The notes beneath the pieces are model-generated. The model made no database searches and was not told the DNA's origin. It saw only the letters and a program-made list of their open reading frames with translations. The position numbers were made by a program, and so were the translations under genes. A stretch of DNA of 64,000 bases from Oceanidesulfovibrio marinus (GTDB lineage Bacteria; Desulfobacterota; Desulfovibrionia; Desulfovibrionales; Desulfovibrionaceae), in the NCBI RefSeq assembly GCF_013085545.1, contig NZ_CP039543.1:434001-498000 (forward strand), read 5' to 3'. Position 1 is the stretch's first letter; each line of letters starts with the position of its first letter. This document shows, piece by piece, positions 15,908 through 24,861 of this stretch.

Positions 15908-15965
15908 TGAAAAGGTTGGGAAGGGAGAACCCTTTGCAAAGGGTCTCCCTCTCGCATTTCGTTTT

Positions 15966-17693
15966 TTACTCTTCACACAAAGCCGGTCTGGCTGCGATGG
16001 GCTGCTGCGGCAGGCAGTTGGTGGGATCGGGGCCCACCAGGCAGTGCGCGGCCTTGAGGGCGTCGTCCAGGCTGGTGAAGATGTGGTCCGTGCCCACGCG
16101 GAGGTCCACACCGAGGCGTTCCATCATGCCCCGGGCCGAGGGGCCGACATCGGCGAGCAGCAGGGTGCTGCCGTTGATCTGGCAGCGGTGGTGCACGGAC
16201 TCCAGGGCGTTGATGGCCGTGGAGTCCAGAAAGGGCACCTGGTGGAAGCGGACGATGAAGACCTTGGACGGCTTCTGCATAGCGGCGAGGATGGACTGGA
16301 AGCGGTCGGCCACGCCGAAGAAGAAGGGGCCGTCGATGGTGTAGACCTGCACCCCGTCCGGCAGCGGCACCTCGTTGCTCCAGGTCTCGGTGTCCTCTTC
16401 CTCGGCATCGATGCTCGTGACCTCGCTCATGCGGCGCATGAACAGCAGGGAGGCCATCACGACGCCCACGCCCACGGCCACGGTGAGGTCCATGAACACG
16501 GTAATGCCGAAGGTGAGGCACATGACGGCCACGTTGGATTTGGGCGCGCGCATGAGGCGCAGGAACTTGCGCGCCTCGCTCATGTCCCAGGCCACCACCA
16601 CGAGCACGGCGGCGAGGCTGGCCAGGGGGATGTAGGAGGCGAGGTTGGCCAGCAGCAGGACAAAGGCCAGCAGTACGGCGGCGTGGATGATGCCCGCGAT
16701 GGGGGAGAAGGCGCCGGCGCGGATGTTGGTTACGGTGCGGGCGATGGCTCCCGTGGCCGGGATGCCGCCGCAGAGCACGGAGCAGATGTTGGCCGCGCCC
16801 TGGGCTGAGAGCTCCACGTTGGAGTTGTGCTTCTCGCCGGTCATGCCGTCTGCCACCACGCAGGAGAGCAGGGACTCGATGCCGGCGAGCAGGGCGATGG
16901 TCAGGGCCTCGGGCAACAGCGTCTGTAGCCTGGCAAAGGTCACTTCGGGCAGCACGATGTCCGGCATGGTGCTGGGAATGCCGCCGAACCGGCTGCCGAT
17001 GGTCTCCACGTTGAGGCCGAAGATGTAGGCCACCAGGGAGGCGAGAACCACGCCCACCACCGGACCCGGGATGCGCGGCTTGTACTTGCGGATGGCCAGG
17101 ATGGCGCCAAGGCCGAGGCCGGCCACGAGCAAGGTCTGCATGTTAATGGTGTTCGCGTGCTGGAAGTACGCGGTCCATTTGTCCGCGAACTGCGGCGGCA
17201 CGTCGGCCATGGTCAGGCCGAAGAAGTCCTTCATCTGCGAGGAGAAGATGAGCACGGCGATGCCGGCCGTAAAACCTGTGGTGACCGGGTAAGGTATGTA
17301 CTTGATGAGCGCGCCGAATCGGAAAAAGCCGAAGATGAGCAGGAGCACGCCGGCCATGAGCGTGGTGAGCACGAGGCCGTCGTAACCGTGCTTGAAGATG
17401 ATGGAGTAGATGATGACAACGAAAGCGCCGGTGGGCCCGCCGATCTGGAAGCGGCTGCCGCCCAGGGCGGAGAGGATGAAACCGGCGACGATGGATGTGA
17501 ACAGGCCGCGTTCCGGCGACGCGCCGGAGGCGATGGCAAAGGCCATGGCCAGGGGCAGTGCGACCACGCCCACGGTGAGGCCGGCCATGAGGTCGCGGGT
17601 GAAGGGTCCGACGCCATAGCCGTGGGTGGCTATGGTAGTTATGGAGGCGGGTAGAAAGGGACGGTCGTCCTTGCGGGAAGGCAGAAGATTCAT
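15966..17693 (-). CDS. SulP-family anion transporter with STAS domain
   Basis: The protein has 575 residues from the ATG at 17691-17693 (MNLLPSRKDD). The membrane part (about 35-420) has the SulP signature GLTVGVVALPLAMAFAIASG and many hydrophobic helices, with NVELSAQGAANICSVLCGGIPATGAIART in the conserved core. The cytoplasmic C-terminus (about 455-560) is a STAS domain (VQVYTIDGPFFFGVADRF...VPFLDSTAINAL). SulP proteins carry sulfate, bicarbonate or other anions. In a sulfate reducer sulfate is plausible but unproven. The longer upstream frame crosses a terminator and is rejected. Confidence 0.92.
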   Translation of the reverse strand: MNLLPSRKDDRPFLPASITTIATHGYGVGPFTRDLMAGLTVGVVALPLAMAFAIASGASPERGLFTSIVAGFILSALGGSRFQIGGPTGAFVVIIYSIIFKHGYDGLVLTTLMAGVLLLIFGFFRFGALIKYIPYPVTTGFTAGIAVLIFSSQMKDFFGLTMADVPPQFADKWTAYFQHANTINMQTLLVAGLGLGAILAIRKYKPRIPGPVVGVVLASLVAYIFGLNVETIGSRFGGIPSTMPDIVLPEVTFARLQTLLPEALTIALLAGIESLLSCVVADGMTGEKHNSNVELSAQGAANICSVLCGGIPATGAIARTVTNIRAGAFSPIAGIIHAAVLLAFVLLLANLASYIPLASLAAVLVVVAWDMSEARKFLRLMRAPKSNVAVMCLTFGITVFMDLTVAVGVGVVMASLLFMRRMSEVTSIDAEEEDTETWSNEVPLPDGVQVYTIDGPFFFGVADRFQSILAAMQKPSKVFIVRFHQVPFLDSTAINALESVHHRCQINGSTLLLADVGPSARGMMERLGVDLRVGTDHIFTSLDDALKAAHCLVGPDPTNCLPQQPIAARPALCEE

Positions 17694-17731
17694 GGGGAAA
17701 TAGACTCCGTATAGGGGAAGATGGTGTGGCA

Positions 17732-17764
17732 CCAAAAAAAGAAAGCCCCCGCAAAGCGGGGGCT
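17732..17764 (-). terminator. Terminator of the kor operon
   Basis: Read on the minus strand: AGCCCCCGC-TTT-GCGGGGGCT followed by TTCTTTTTTTGG, between korC and the SulP gene. Confidence 0.85.
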
Positions 17765-17928
17765 GAAAGTCGTTCCCTTTCGCAGAGGCCTGGTCGCGTT
17801 GGCTCCGGAGGGCCAGGGCATCTAGTGCATTCTCATCCGTAGCGACTATTGCACCACGGGCCGGCCCAGTCATTTACCTTAGTGACAGGAAAGGTCAAGA
17901 AAAATTAATTGGCCGTTATTATTTCCTG

Positions 17929-18561
17929 CTACTCCAGCGCTTCGATGTTTTCCTCCTCGGCGAGCTCCGCAGCCTGCTCCCAGATGGCGGGTGCCTCGCC
18001 AAAGTGCTTCTTGGCCTCGCGCAGGCCCAGGTTGAAGGCCTTCTTGTTCAGCTCCACGATCTTGGCCGGCATGTTCTCCTCCAGCGCCTTGCGCATGAGC
18101 CGCGGCTGGGCGAACGGCAAAAGGTGGGTGATGGCGCCGAGGGTCAGGGTGTTCAAGGTCAGCGTGTTGCCGATCTTGTCCTTGGCCAGGGTGGTGAACT
18201 CCATGCCCAGGAAGCGGTTGGTGGGCGTCTGGGTGACCATCAGCGTATCCACCACCAGGACGCCGTTGGGCTTGAGCACGCCGTAGTACTCGTTGCAGGC
18301 TTCCTGGGAGAGGGCCACGAGCAGGTCCACGTTCTCGGTCTTTGGGTAGCTGATGGGGTGCGAGCTGATGACAAGGTCGGCGCGGGAGGAGCCGCCGCGG
18401 GCCTCGGGGCCGTAGCTCTGGGTCTGCGTGACGTAGTAGTCGTGGTGGATGGCCAGGCCGTAGCCCAGGAGCTTGCCCAGGGTGATGATGCCCTGGCCGC
18501 CCAGGCCGGAGAGGCGCAGCTCGAATCGGTTGAGCTCGGTGTGGTTGTCGGCGGTGCTCAT
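17929..18561 (-). CDS. korC: 2-oxoglutarate:ferredoxin oxidoreductase, gamma subunit
   Basis: The protein has 210 residues. It starts with the POR-gamma pattern LSGLGGQGIITLGKLLGYGL (about 14-33), then TQTQSYGPEARGGSSRADL, typical of KorC. The C-terminal 35 residues are acidic and helical. The gene overlaps korB by four bases (ATGA), showing translational coupling, and is the last gene of korDABC. It completes the enzyme that converts 2-oxoglutarate and CoA to succinyl-CoA plus CO2 with reduction of ferredoxin (or the reverse). The assignment to 2-oxoglutarate rests on the four-gene KorDABC layout. Confidence 0.9.
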   Translation of the reverse strand: MSTADNHTELNRFELRLSGLGGQGIITLGKLLGYGLAIHHDYYVTQTQSYGPEARGGSSRADLVISSHPISYPKTENVDLLVALSQEACNEYYGVLKPNGVLVVDTLMVTQTPTNRFLGMEFTTLAKDKIGNTLTLNTLTLGAITHLLPFAQPRLMRKALEENMPAKIVELNKKAFNLGLREAKKHFGEAPAIWEQAAELAEEENIEALE

Positions 18562-19397
18562 GCGCTTGCCTCCTTTGCGCGCAGGCCGGCGGACATGGCG
18601 GCGTAACGCTCCTCCAGGCCGGGCTCGTCGCGTTCAACGAATACGCCCACCGGGAACTTGTCGCCGCGTTTGGCCGGGTCGGTCTCGTTCCATTTGTCCA
18701 TGGGCATGGAGCGGGTCTTGAGGTCCTGATACATGTCCACCACGGTGCGGAACTTGTTCTTGCGGCCGTATTGGGTGTGGCAGGGCGAGAAGGCCTCCAC
18801 CAGGGAGAAGCCGGGCCGGGTGAGCGCCGCTGTGATCTGGGCGTCCATCATCTTGGCGTGGAAGGCCGTGGAGCGCGCAACGTAGTTTGCGCCGGCCACC
18901 TTGGCCAACTCCGCGATGTCGAAGGTGTTCTCCAGCTGGCCGTGGGGAGTAGTCATGGAGCGCGCGCCCATGGGCGTGGTGGAGGAGCACTGCCCGCCGG
19001 TCATGCCATAGATGTTGTTGTTGAGGATGAGCGCCGTGATGCCGACGTTGCGCCGGGCGGCGTGGATGAGGTGGTTGCCGCCGATGGAGAGGGCGTCGCC
19101 GTCGCCCATGACGCAGATGACGGTGAGCTCCGGGTTGGCCATCTTGATGCCCGTGGCAAAGGTGAGGGCGCGGCCATGGGTGGTGTGGACCGTGTTGAAG
19201 TCCACGTACACGGCCATGCGGCCGGAGCAGCCGATGCCGGCCACCAGGCAGACCTCGTCCTTGGACAGGTCGGCGTTGTGCACGGAGCGCACCAGCGAGC
19301 CGAGCACGATGCCGTGGCCGCAGCCGGGGCAGAACACGTGCGGGAAGCGCTTGTTGTGCCGAAGGTATTGATGGATAAGCTGGGTGACTTGAGACAT
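18558..19397 (-). CDS. korB: 2-oxoglutarate:ferredoxin oxidoreductase, beta subunit
   Basis: The protein has 279 residues. The beta-subunit features are FPHVFCPGCGHGIVLGSLVR (cluster and TPP region), GIGCSGRMAVYVDFNTVHTTHGRA, and the TPP/Mg motif GDGDALSIGGNHLIHAARRN with NNNIYGMTGGQCSSTTP. It is 16 bases downstream of korA and overlaps korC by 4 bases. It is more typical of KorB than the two-subunit paralogue at 9347, which suggests different substrates for the two systems. Confidence 0.93.
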   Translation of the reverse strand: MSQVTQLIHQYLRHNKRFPHVFCPGCGHGIVLGSLVRSVHNADLSKDEVCLVAGIGCSGRMAVYVDFNTVHTTHGRALTFATGIKMANPELTVICVMGDGDALSIGGNHLIHAARRNVGITALILNNNIYGMTGGQCSSTTPMGARSMTTPHGQLENTFDIAELAKVAGANYVARSTAFHAKMMDAQITAALTRPGFSLVEAFSPCHTQYGRKNKFRTVVDMYQDLKTRSMPMDKWNETDPAKRGDKFPVGVFVERDEPGLEERYAAMSAGLRAKEASA

Positions 19398-19413
19398 ATG
19401 GTTCGCTCCCTCT

Positions 19414-20565
19414 CTACATCTGGGCGATGTTCTTGAGGATTTGCGATGGAGTGATGATCAGGCCGTCCACGCGGTTGATGGTGCGCACGCGCACCCGTCC
19501 CGAGTTGACGCGTTTCACCTCTCGCGACATCTGGCCCATGTTCATCTCGGGCACCAGGATGGCGGCCCCGCGGCGGGTGAGCTTTTCCACGGCGGCGCGG
19601 GGGAAGGGGAAGAGCGTTTTAAGGTGCAGCAGGCCGGCCTTGATGCCCTGCTCGCGGGCCTGGTCCACGGCCAGGCGCGCCGAACGCGCCACCGAGCCGT
19701 AGGCCACTACGGCCACCTCGGCGTCCTTGGTGTTGTGCTCTTCGGTGATGACGATGTCCGGGAAGTGCTGGTCGATCTTGCGGAACAGCCGGTGGGTGAA
19801 CTCCTCCACCTCGTCGGGCCGCTGCGTGGGGTAGCCCATGGGGTCGTGGGTCAGGCCGGTCACATGGATGCGGTAGCCGGAGCCGATGGGCGCCATGGGC
19901 GGCACGCCGCGGGTGGTCTCCTCGAAGGGCTTGAACCACTCCGGCGGCATGGAGGGCAGCACGCGGGAGAATATCTCGTACTCGCGCTCCGAAGGGATGG
20001 TGATCTTCTCGCGGGTGTGGGCAGTGACCTCGTCGATGAGCAGGATGACGGGCACGCGGTACTTTTCGGAGAAGTTGAAGGCCACGATGGTCATCTCCAG
20101 GCATTCCTGCACGGTGGATGCGGAGAGGACGATGATGGGGTGGTCGCCGTGGGTGCCCCAGCGGGCCATCTGCACGTCGCCCTGGGCCGGGGAGGTGGGC
20201 AGGCCGGTGGAGGGGCCGCCGCGCATGACGTTGACGATGACGCACGGCGCTTCGGCCATGCAGGCGTAGCCCACGTGCTCCTGCATGAGTGAGAACCCGG
20301 GGCCGGAGGTGGCGGTCATGGCCTTGCGGCCAGCCAGGGAAGCGCCGATGACCGCGCCGAGGCTGGCGATCTCGTCCTCCATCTGGATGAAGACGCCGTC
20401 CTCGCTGCATGGCAGCCTCTGCGCCATGCCTTCCATGATTTCGCTTGAGGGTGTGATGGGATAGCCGGCGAAGAATGTACAGCCGGCCAGAAGTGCTCCT
20501 TCAACGACGGCTTCGTTGCCCAATGCGAAGAGTTCCTTGTTCTTGCGACGGGCCTTCTGTGCCAT
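19414..20565 (-). CDS. korA: 2-oxoglutarate:ferredoxin oxidoreductase, alpha subunit
   Basis: The protein has 383 residues from the ATG at 20563-20565 (MAQKARRKNK). The alpha domain has GNEAVVEGALLAGCTFFAGYPITPSSEIMEG (about 13-43), then QMEDEIASLGAVIGASLAGRKAMTATSGPG, which positions the TPP pyrimidine. Domain II has VVAYGSVARSARLAVDQ and the C-terminal RTINRVDGLIITPSQIL. It lacks the fused gamma domain seen in the gene at 7480. It follows korD by 5 bases. The longer upstream frame overlaps korD and is not used. Confidence 0.93.
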   Translation of the reverse strand: MAQKARRKNKELFALGNEAVVEGALLAGCTFFAGYPITPSSEIMEGMAQRLPCSEDGVFIQMEDEIASLGAVIGASLAGRKAMTATSGPGFSLMQEHVGYACMAEAPCVIVNVMRGGPSTGLPTSPAQGDVQMARWGTHGDHPIIVLSASTVQECLEMTIVAFNFSEKYRVPVILLIDEVTAHTREKITIPSEREYEIFSRVLPSMPPEWFKPFEETTRGVPPMAPIGSGYRIHVTGLTHDPMGYPTQRPDEVEEFTHRLFRKIDQHFPDIVITEEHNTKDAEVAVVAYGSVARSARLAVDQAREQGIKAGLLHLKTLFPFPRAAVEKLTRRGAAILVPEMNMGQMSREVKRVNSGRVRVRTINRVDGLIITPSQILKNIAQM

Positions 20566-20570
20566 GAGGG

Positions 20571-20849
20571 CTATCCTTTCTGGTATCCTTTCATTTTTTG
20601 GCGGATTTCCTGAGCCACATGGAGATCGGCGGCGCATCCCTCTTCGCGGGGGAGGACGGCGATGGCGAAGTCGGGACAGTGGAGTTCGCAGAAGCCGCAG
20701 TTGATGCACTCCTCCTCGTGCACCACCTGGACCTTGCCGGTTGGTCCGAGCTCAAAGACCTTGGTGGGGCAGAACGCTACGCACAGGCCGCACCCCTTGC
20801 ACCAGTCAGGGTAGGCATACACACATGTCTGACCTTTCTTTGGGGGCAT
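20571..20849 (-). CDS. korD: 4Fe-4S ferredoxin subunit of the kor operon
   Basis: The protein has 92 residues from the ATG at 20847-20849 (MPPKKGQTCV). Two 4Fe-4S motifs are visible: CKGCGLCVAFCP (about 17-28) and CINCGFCELHCP (about 48-59). It is the electron-accepting delta subunit encoded first in korDABC. Upstream is a lipoprotein gene 40 bases away on the same strand, so the operon promoter may lie within that short gap or further upstream. Confidence 0.92.
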   Translation of the reverse strand: MPPKKGQTCVYAYPDWCKGCGLCVAFCPTKVFELGPTGKVQVVHEEECINCGFCELHCPDFAIAVLPREEGCAADLHVAQEIRQKMKGYQKG

Positions 20850-20889
20850 CTGAAACGATCCTTTGGTTGGTGTTTGGTGAACCAGAGCC

Positions 20890-21939
20890 TCAGGGTATGC
20901 TGATTGTCGCCTTGCCGCTGGAAGAGACGGGGTAGGGATCACCGTCCAGGGTGAACCGCACGGAGTGGGCGTTCCCCACTTCCAACTTGAGGGACGATCC
21001 AAAGTTGATGTTGATGGTTTCGCCGTCGCGGATGTAGTAGTCCTGCTTCTCGCTGCCGTCGATAAGCGCCGTGACCCAGGTTGGGCCGTAGCCTTCGAGG
21101 GTCATGGTGGAGGCGTTGGCAAAGGACACCTCGCGCACAGTGGCCGGAGTGGAGGTCTCGGCGGCCATGTCCGTAGCGGGGGCGTCGGCAGAGGGCACTT
21201 CCACGGTAGCCGGAGAGGAGGTCGCCGGGGCCGTGTCTGCCGCGGAGGTTTCGGCAAAGGGCATTTCGCGCTCGGTGGGCTGAGGGGATGCCTCGGCAGC
21301 CGTGTCCGCCGCGGGCGCAGGATCTTCGACGCCGCCATTATCCGCGAGGGCAGAATCTTCGGCGCCGCTATCATCCCACAGCACTTGCTCGTTCTCCGCA
21401 CCAGCGGTCATGTCCTCGGCGACGGCCGTATCCTCGCCAGCGGTTATGTCCTCGGCAACGGCCATGTCCTTGGTGTCATCCGCTTCGGTCGTATTGGTCG
21501 CATTCTGCCGTTCAAGGTCCAGCTGGGGCGTGGGATGAACCTTCACGCCGCTGCCGGTGGCGTTGGTGGATCTGAGGGACGGGTTGTAGATGAAGCCCGT
21601 GGTGTCGTTGCGCCAATCCGTCACCTTGTCCTCGTCCGGCGTGCTCAGCGCCTTCAGGTCGTCGGCGCGCATCTGCTTGCCTTCTTTGGTGGGCACCCAG
21701 GCTCCGGACGAGTCTTTCTCGGCTGGGTACCACTGCTTGGTCTGGTCGTCGTACACGCGGTACCAGGGCGCAGTGGAGTTGTCGCCCGGCATGAAAGTGT
21801 TGCGGTCAACGAGGGGCGTGACCTTCTGAACACCGGGTTCGATGGTGTCGAGGACCACGGCCTCGCTGTTGCCGGCGACAGAGCAGCCGGAGGCGACAAT
21901 GAGCAGGGAGGTGAGGAGGAGAAATAGTGTCGTTCGCAT
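20890..21939 (-). CDS. Lipoprotein with RodZ-like (DUF4115-type) C-terminal domain
   Basis: The protein has 349 residues. The signal peptide ends in lipobox LIVASGC (Cys about 19). Residues 35-140 contain WYRVYDDQTKQWYPAEKD and similar aromatic/charged text. Residues 145-275 are a long acidic Ala/Glu/Asp/Thr-rich segment with internal repeats (AVAEDITAGEDTAVAEDMTAG; ATSSPATVEVPSADAPATD). The last 75 residues (TWVTALIDGSEKQDYYIRDGETININFG ... LEVGNAHSVRFTLDG) resemble the periplasmic beta domain at the end of RodZ. There is no HTH or transmembrane part, so it is not RodZ itself. It may be an envelope scaffold or surface protein. Confidence 0.7.
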   Translation of the reverse strand: MRTTLFLLLTSLLIVASGCSVAGNSEAVVLDTIEPGVQKVTPLVDRNTFMPGDNSTAPWYRVYDDQTKQWYPAEKDSSGAWVPTKEGKQMRADDLKALSTPDEDKVTDWRNDTTGFIYNPSLRSTNATGSGVKVHPTPQLDLERQNATNTTEADDTKDMAVAEDITAGEDTAVAEDMTAGAENEQVLWDDSGAEDSALADNGGVEDPAPAADTAAEASPQPTEREMPFAETSAADTAPATSSPATVEVPSADAPATDMAAETSTPATVREVSFANASTMTLEGYGPTWVTALIDGSEKQDYYIRDGETININFGSSLKLEVGNAHSVRFTLDGDPYPVSSSGKATISIP

Positions 21940-22013
21940 GTCGTTCTCGCGGTTGTATGAGATGTCCGGGGGAGCGAGCTATGGCATAGTGCAAGCGGCC
22001 ATTTCTGACAAGC

Positions 22014-22748
22014 TCAGTGATCGCTCCAGCGGGCCACCCCGATACGCTTTCCGCGGCTGTTGTAACAGAAGTAACAGCGCTTTGATTGTCTGAATAACGG
22101 TAATAGCAAAATTCCCGCAATAAATCCTCCGGCATGAGCCCACCAGGCTATGCCGCCCGTTTCAGCGGCTCCCACGGATGAGATGCCGGAGAAAAGTTGG
22201 ATGATAAACCACAGACCCAGGAAGAGCACGGCCGGGAGATCAAGAAATAAAGGAATAATTATGATCGGGATCAGGGTGAGCACCTTGGCGTGGGGATAGA
22301 GCATGAAGTACGCGCCCATCACGCCGGCAATGGCTCCGGAGGCCCCCAGCACAGGCATCATGGAGTGCTGGTTGAAGGCCATGTGCAGCCCCAGCGCGCA
22401 GAGCCCGCAGAGCACGTAGAAGAGAAGGAAGCGCACCGTGCCCATGACGTCTTCGATGTTGTCCGCGAAAATCCACAGCGTCCACATGTTCACGATGAAG
22501 TGCATCCAGCCGCCGTGCAGGAACATGTAGCTGAACAGGCTGAGAATGCCGCCGGGATATTGCTCCCAGATGGTGCCCTGGGCGTGGAAGTAGCGCGCCG
22601 GCACCACGCCGTAGAGATGGATGAAGCCTACCAGCGCGTCGTGCGGCAGGGTGAGCTCCAGAAGGAAGACGAGGAGGTTGAGGCCGATGATGATGTACAC
22701 GCCCCAGGGAGTATGAATTCTGGGGATGGAGTCGCGGATCGGAAACAT
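22014..22748 (-). CDS. Rhomboid-family intramembrane serine protease
   Basis: The protein has 244 residues with about six transmembrane segments. The catalytic Ser lies in GASGAIAGVMGAYF (GxSG) and the His in WWAHAGGFIAGILL. HGGWMHFIVNMWTLWIFAD is the conserved L1/TM2 signature. The L1 loop region GIVPARYF..QYPGGILSLFSYMFLH is typical. It cleaves membrane proteins within the bilayer; targets are unknown. It is 6 bases downstream of the RluD-CoaE fusion gene on the same strand, suggesting co-transcription. The C-terminus is basic (KRCYFCYNSRGKRIG) with two Cys. Confidence 0.93.
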   Translation of the reverse strand: MFPIRDSIPRIHTPWGVYIIIGLNLLVFLLELTLPHDALVGFIHLYGVVPARYFHAQGTIWEQYPGGILSLFSYMFLHGGWMHFIVNMWTLWIFADNIEDVMGTVRFLLFYVLCGLCALGLHMAFNQHSMMPVLGASGAIAGVMGAYFMLYPHAKVLTLIPIIIIPLFLDLPAVLFLGLWFIIQLFSGISSVGAAETGGIAWWAHAGGFIAGILLLPLFRQSKRCYFCYNSRGKRIGVARWSDH

Positions 22749-22754
22749 CGTATC

Positions 22755-24434
22755 CTATGTATCCGGCGTCATGAGCCGGCGGAATCGTTCACGCAGTCGA
22801 TGCATGCGGTTTCGCCGCAGCCAAGCCAGCACGCCGGCCAGGCTGGCGATGTTTTTGTGCAGGTGCTCCTCATCGCCGCCGTTGTCCACCACAAGGTCGG
22901 AGCCGCGGACCTTGGCCGCCTGCGGCAGCTGCCAGGCGTCAAAGGCCGCCACCGTGTGTGCGGACCAGCCCCTGGTCTCCTGCAGCCGTGTGCTCCGGGT
23001 CGTTTCCGGACAGTAGACACAGACTATCACGTCGGCATCATCTCTCCAACCCGCTTCGTGGAACAACGGAATTTCGGCCACGCCGAACCGCTCCCGGCCG
23101 TGGCGGCTCCAGAACTCGGCGATCATGTGGCCGACCATGGGGTGCACGGCCTCTTCCACCTCGCGCCGCAGACCCGGCTCCTCGCACATGGCCTGGAACA
23201 GCGCGCGCTTGTCCACGCCGCCGTCCGGAGCTGTGAAGCGGTCGCCGTATCGGCCGGCAATGTACCGCGCGCCGTCGCCGCCTGGAGCGTAGAGCTCGGC
23301 CACGGCCGCGTCCGCGCTGAACAGCGGGGCCGGAGCGGAAACACCAGGGGAGCCAGCCTCGGACAGCAGCCGCGCCGCGGTGGTCTTGCCGCTGCCGGCC
23401 ACGCCGGTAACGATGACGCGCTGGACCGAGCGCGAAAGCAGCAGGGGCAGGCGGCGCATGTCCAGATGCGGGCGGCTGGCCAGCTCGATGCGTTCGCCGG
23501 TGATGGGGTGGTCGAAGCCGATCTTCCAGGCGTGGAGCATCTGCCGTGTAGGGCGCAGGGCCTCGGGCAGGGCGTTGAGTAAAGACGTTGCGGCAGCATC
23601 CGCTGGGCCGTAGACCGGGTCGCCCAGCAGCGGGTGGCCGATGTGGTCCATGTGCACGCGGATCTGGTGGGTGCGGCCCGTGTGGATGACAACCGCCATC
23701 AAAGCCCAGCGGCCCTCGGGATCGGCGTACAGGGTGCGGTACTCGGAAAGGGCGTGCCGGCCGCCCTTGGCGCACACGGCCATGCGGACCTTCACCGTGG
23801 GGTGGCGGCCGATGGGCGCATCCACTTCGCCCTGGGGCGGATCAGGCACGCCGTGCACCAGGGCGAGGTACTCCTTGTCTACATTTCTGGACGAAAACGC
23901 CTCGGAAAGCTTGAGCCGCGCCGCGTTGGTGCGCGCCACCACAATGAGCCCGCTGGTGTCCTTGTCGATGCGGTGGACAATGCCGGGCCGGTCCCTGTCC
24001 AGCAGGGCCATTTCCGGCCAGCGCGCTACCAGCCGGTTCACCAGGGTGGGCTCGCTGCACGACGGCGCCGGGTGCACGGTGAGGCCGGCCGGCTTGTCGA
24101 TGACCAGCAGGTGCTCGTCCTCGTAGCGCACGTCCAGCGCTCCGGGCACGGGCTCGGCCTGCTCCCGGTCACTCGCGCGCGGCAGGTGGACCTCCAGGGT
24201 CTCGCCGCCCAGGAGCCGCGCGGACGGCTTGGTCAGGACGGCGCCGTCCACCGCCACGCGGCCGTCCTTGATGAGCCGTTTGACATGCTCGCGCGAGAGG
24301 GCGTCCTGATCGGGAGCGTCCGCCAGAAACGATGCGAGCACGGCGTCCAGCCGGTCGCCGCTGTGGCGGGCCTGGGCCTGGAAGCGCAGGAGCTGCTGCG
24401 AGGGCGCGTCGTCTGATTCCGTATGTTCAGCCAT
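22755..24434 (-). CDS. Fused 23S rRNA pseudouridine synthase - dephospho-CoA kinase
   Basis: The protein has 559 residues from the ATG at 24432-24434. Residues 25-85 form an S4 RNA-binding domain. Residues 95-325 are an RluA/RluD-type pseudouridine synthase with catalytic motif HRIDKDTSG (Asp 157) and GRTHQIRVHM...GDPVYG. Residues 338-545 are a CoaE-type kinase with P-loop GVAGSGKTT (344-352), FSADAAVAELY and an ETRGWSAH lid-like part. The first domain would modify 23S rRNA. The second would phosphorylate dephospho-CoA in the last step of CoA synthesis. The frame upstream of the chosen start lacks S4 homology. Confidence 0.9.
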   Translation of the reverse strand: MAEHTESDDAPSQQLLRFQAQARHSGDRLDAVLASFLADAPDQDALSREHVKRLIKDGRVAVDGAVLTKPSARLLGGETLEVHLPRASDREQAEPVPGALDVRYEDEHLLVIDKPAGLTVHPAPSCSEPTLVNRLVARWPEMALLDRDRPGIVHRIDKDTSGLIVVARTNAARLKLSEAFSSRNVDKEYLALVHGVPDPPQGEVDAPIGRHPTVKVRMAVCAKGGRHALSEYRTLYADPEGRWALMAVVIHTGRTHQIRVHMDHIGHPLLGDPVYGPADAAATSLLNALPEALRPTRQMLHAWKIGFDHPITGERIELASRPHLDMRRLPLLLSRSVQRVIVTGVAGSGKTTAARLLSEAGSPGVSAPAPLFSADAAVAELYAPGGDGARYIAGRYGDRFTAPDGGVDKRALFQAMCEEPGLRREVEEAVHPMVGHMIAEFWSRHGRERFGVAEIPLFHEAGWRDDADVIVCVYCPETTRSTRLQETRGWSAHTVAAFDAWQLPQAAKVRGSDLVVDNGGDEEHLHKNIASLAGVLAWLRRNRMHRLRERFRRLMTPDT

Positions 24435-24861
24435 GGTGCAATTCTTTATAAGGATGGGGAGGGCGCGCCGCACAAGGCTTGGCGACAAGGAGGCGTTGTC
24501 AGGAAGGCAGACCTTGCTCCGGCATCGGCCGTTGGAGCGCGGCGTCCTGCCGCGTCCTTCATTCGTTCGCCATATGGCATACATTTTCCGCGTATGGAAA
24601 ACGCCGCCACGGCGAGGCTGAGCCGGATCTCCGAAAACCCGTCGTTGCTGTTGTTCGCGCGGGTGGAAATTTGGTCCTTGACCCCATGTTCATTTGCTAT
24701 TTAGAACGCCTGTGACTCATCGTATAACGTGTCAGTATAGTGTCGGCAAGACGGCGCATGGCGCCGTATCGCATAGAGCGAATAATCCCGGCAGCGTCCG
24801 GGATCGGCTGGGCACATCTCTTCGCGTATCATTTTTCATCAGCTTTGAAGGAGCAAGACCC
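24435..24861. other. Divergent intergenic region and upp leader
   Basis: This 427-base gap should contain the promoters of the RluD-CoaE fusion (minus) and upp-uraA (plus). A TATAAC box is at about 24723. The stretch ahead of upp can fold into ACGGCGC-ATG-GCGCCGT and ATCCCGG-CAGCGT-CCGGGAT, perhaps a leader hairpin. No gene is supported. Confidence 0.35.

Noticed and set aside
17694-17873. N-terminal extension of the SulP gene
   Set aside because: It crosses the kor terminator and contains no transporter sequence; the ATG at 17691-17693 begins the homology.
22290-23582. 430-residue antisense frame over rhomboid and RluD-CoaE genes
   Set aside because: The opposite strand shows catalytic motifs of both enzymes; the antisense translation is low-complexity.
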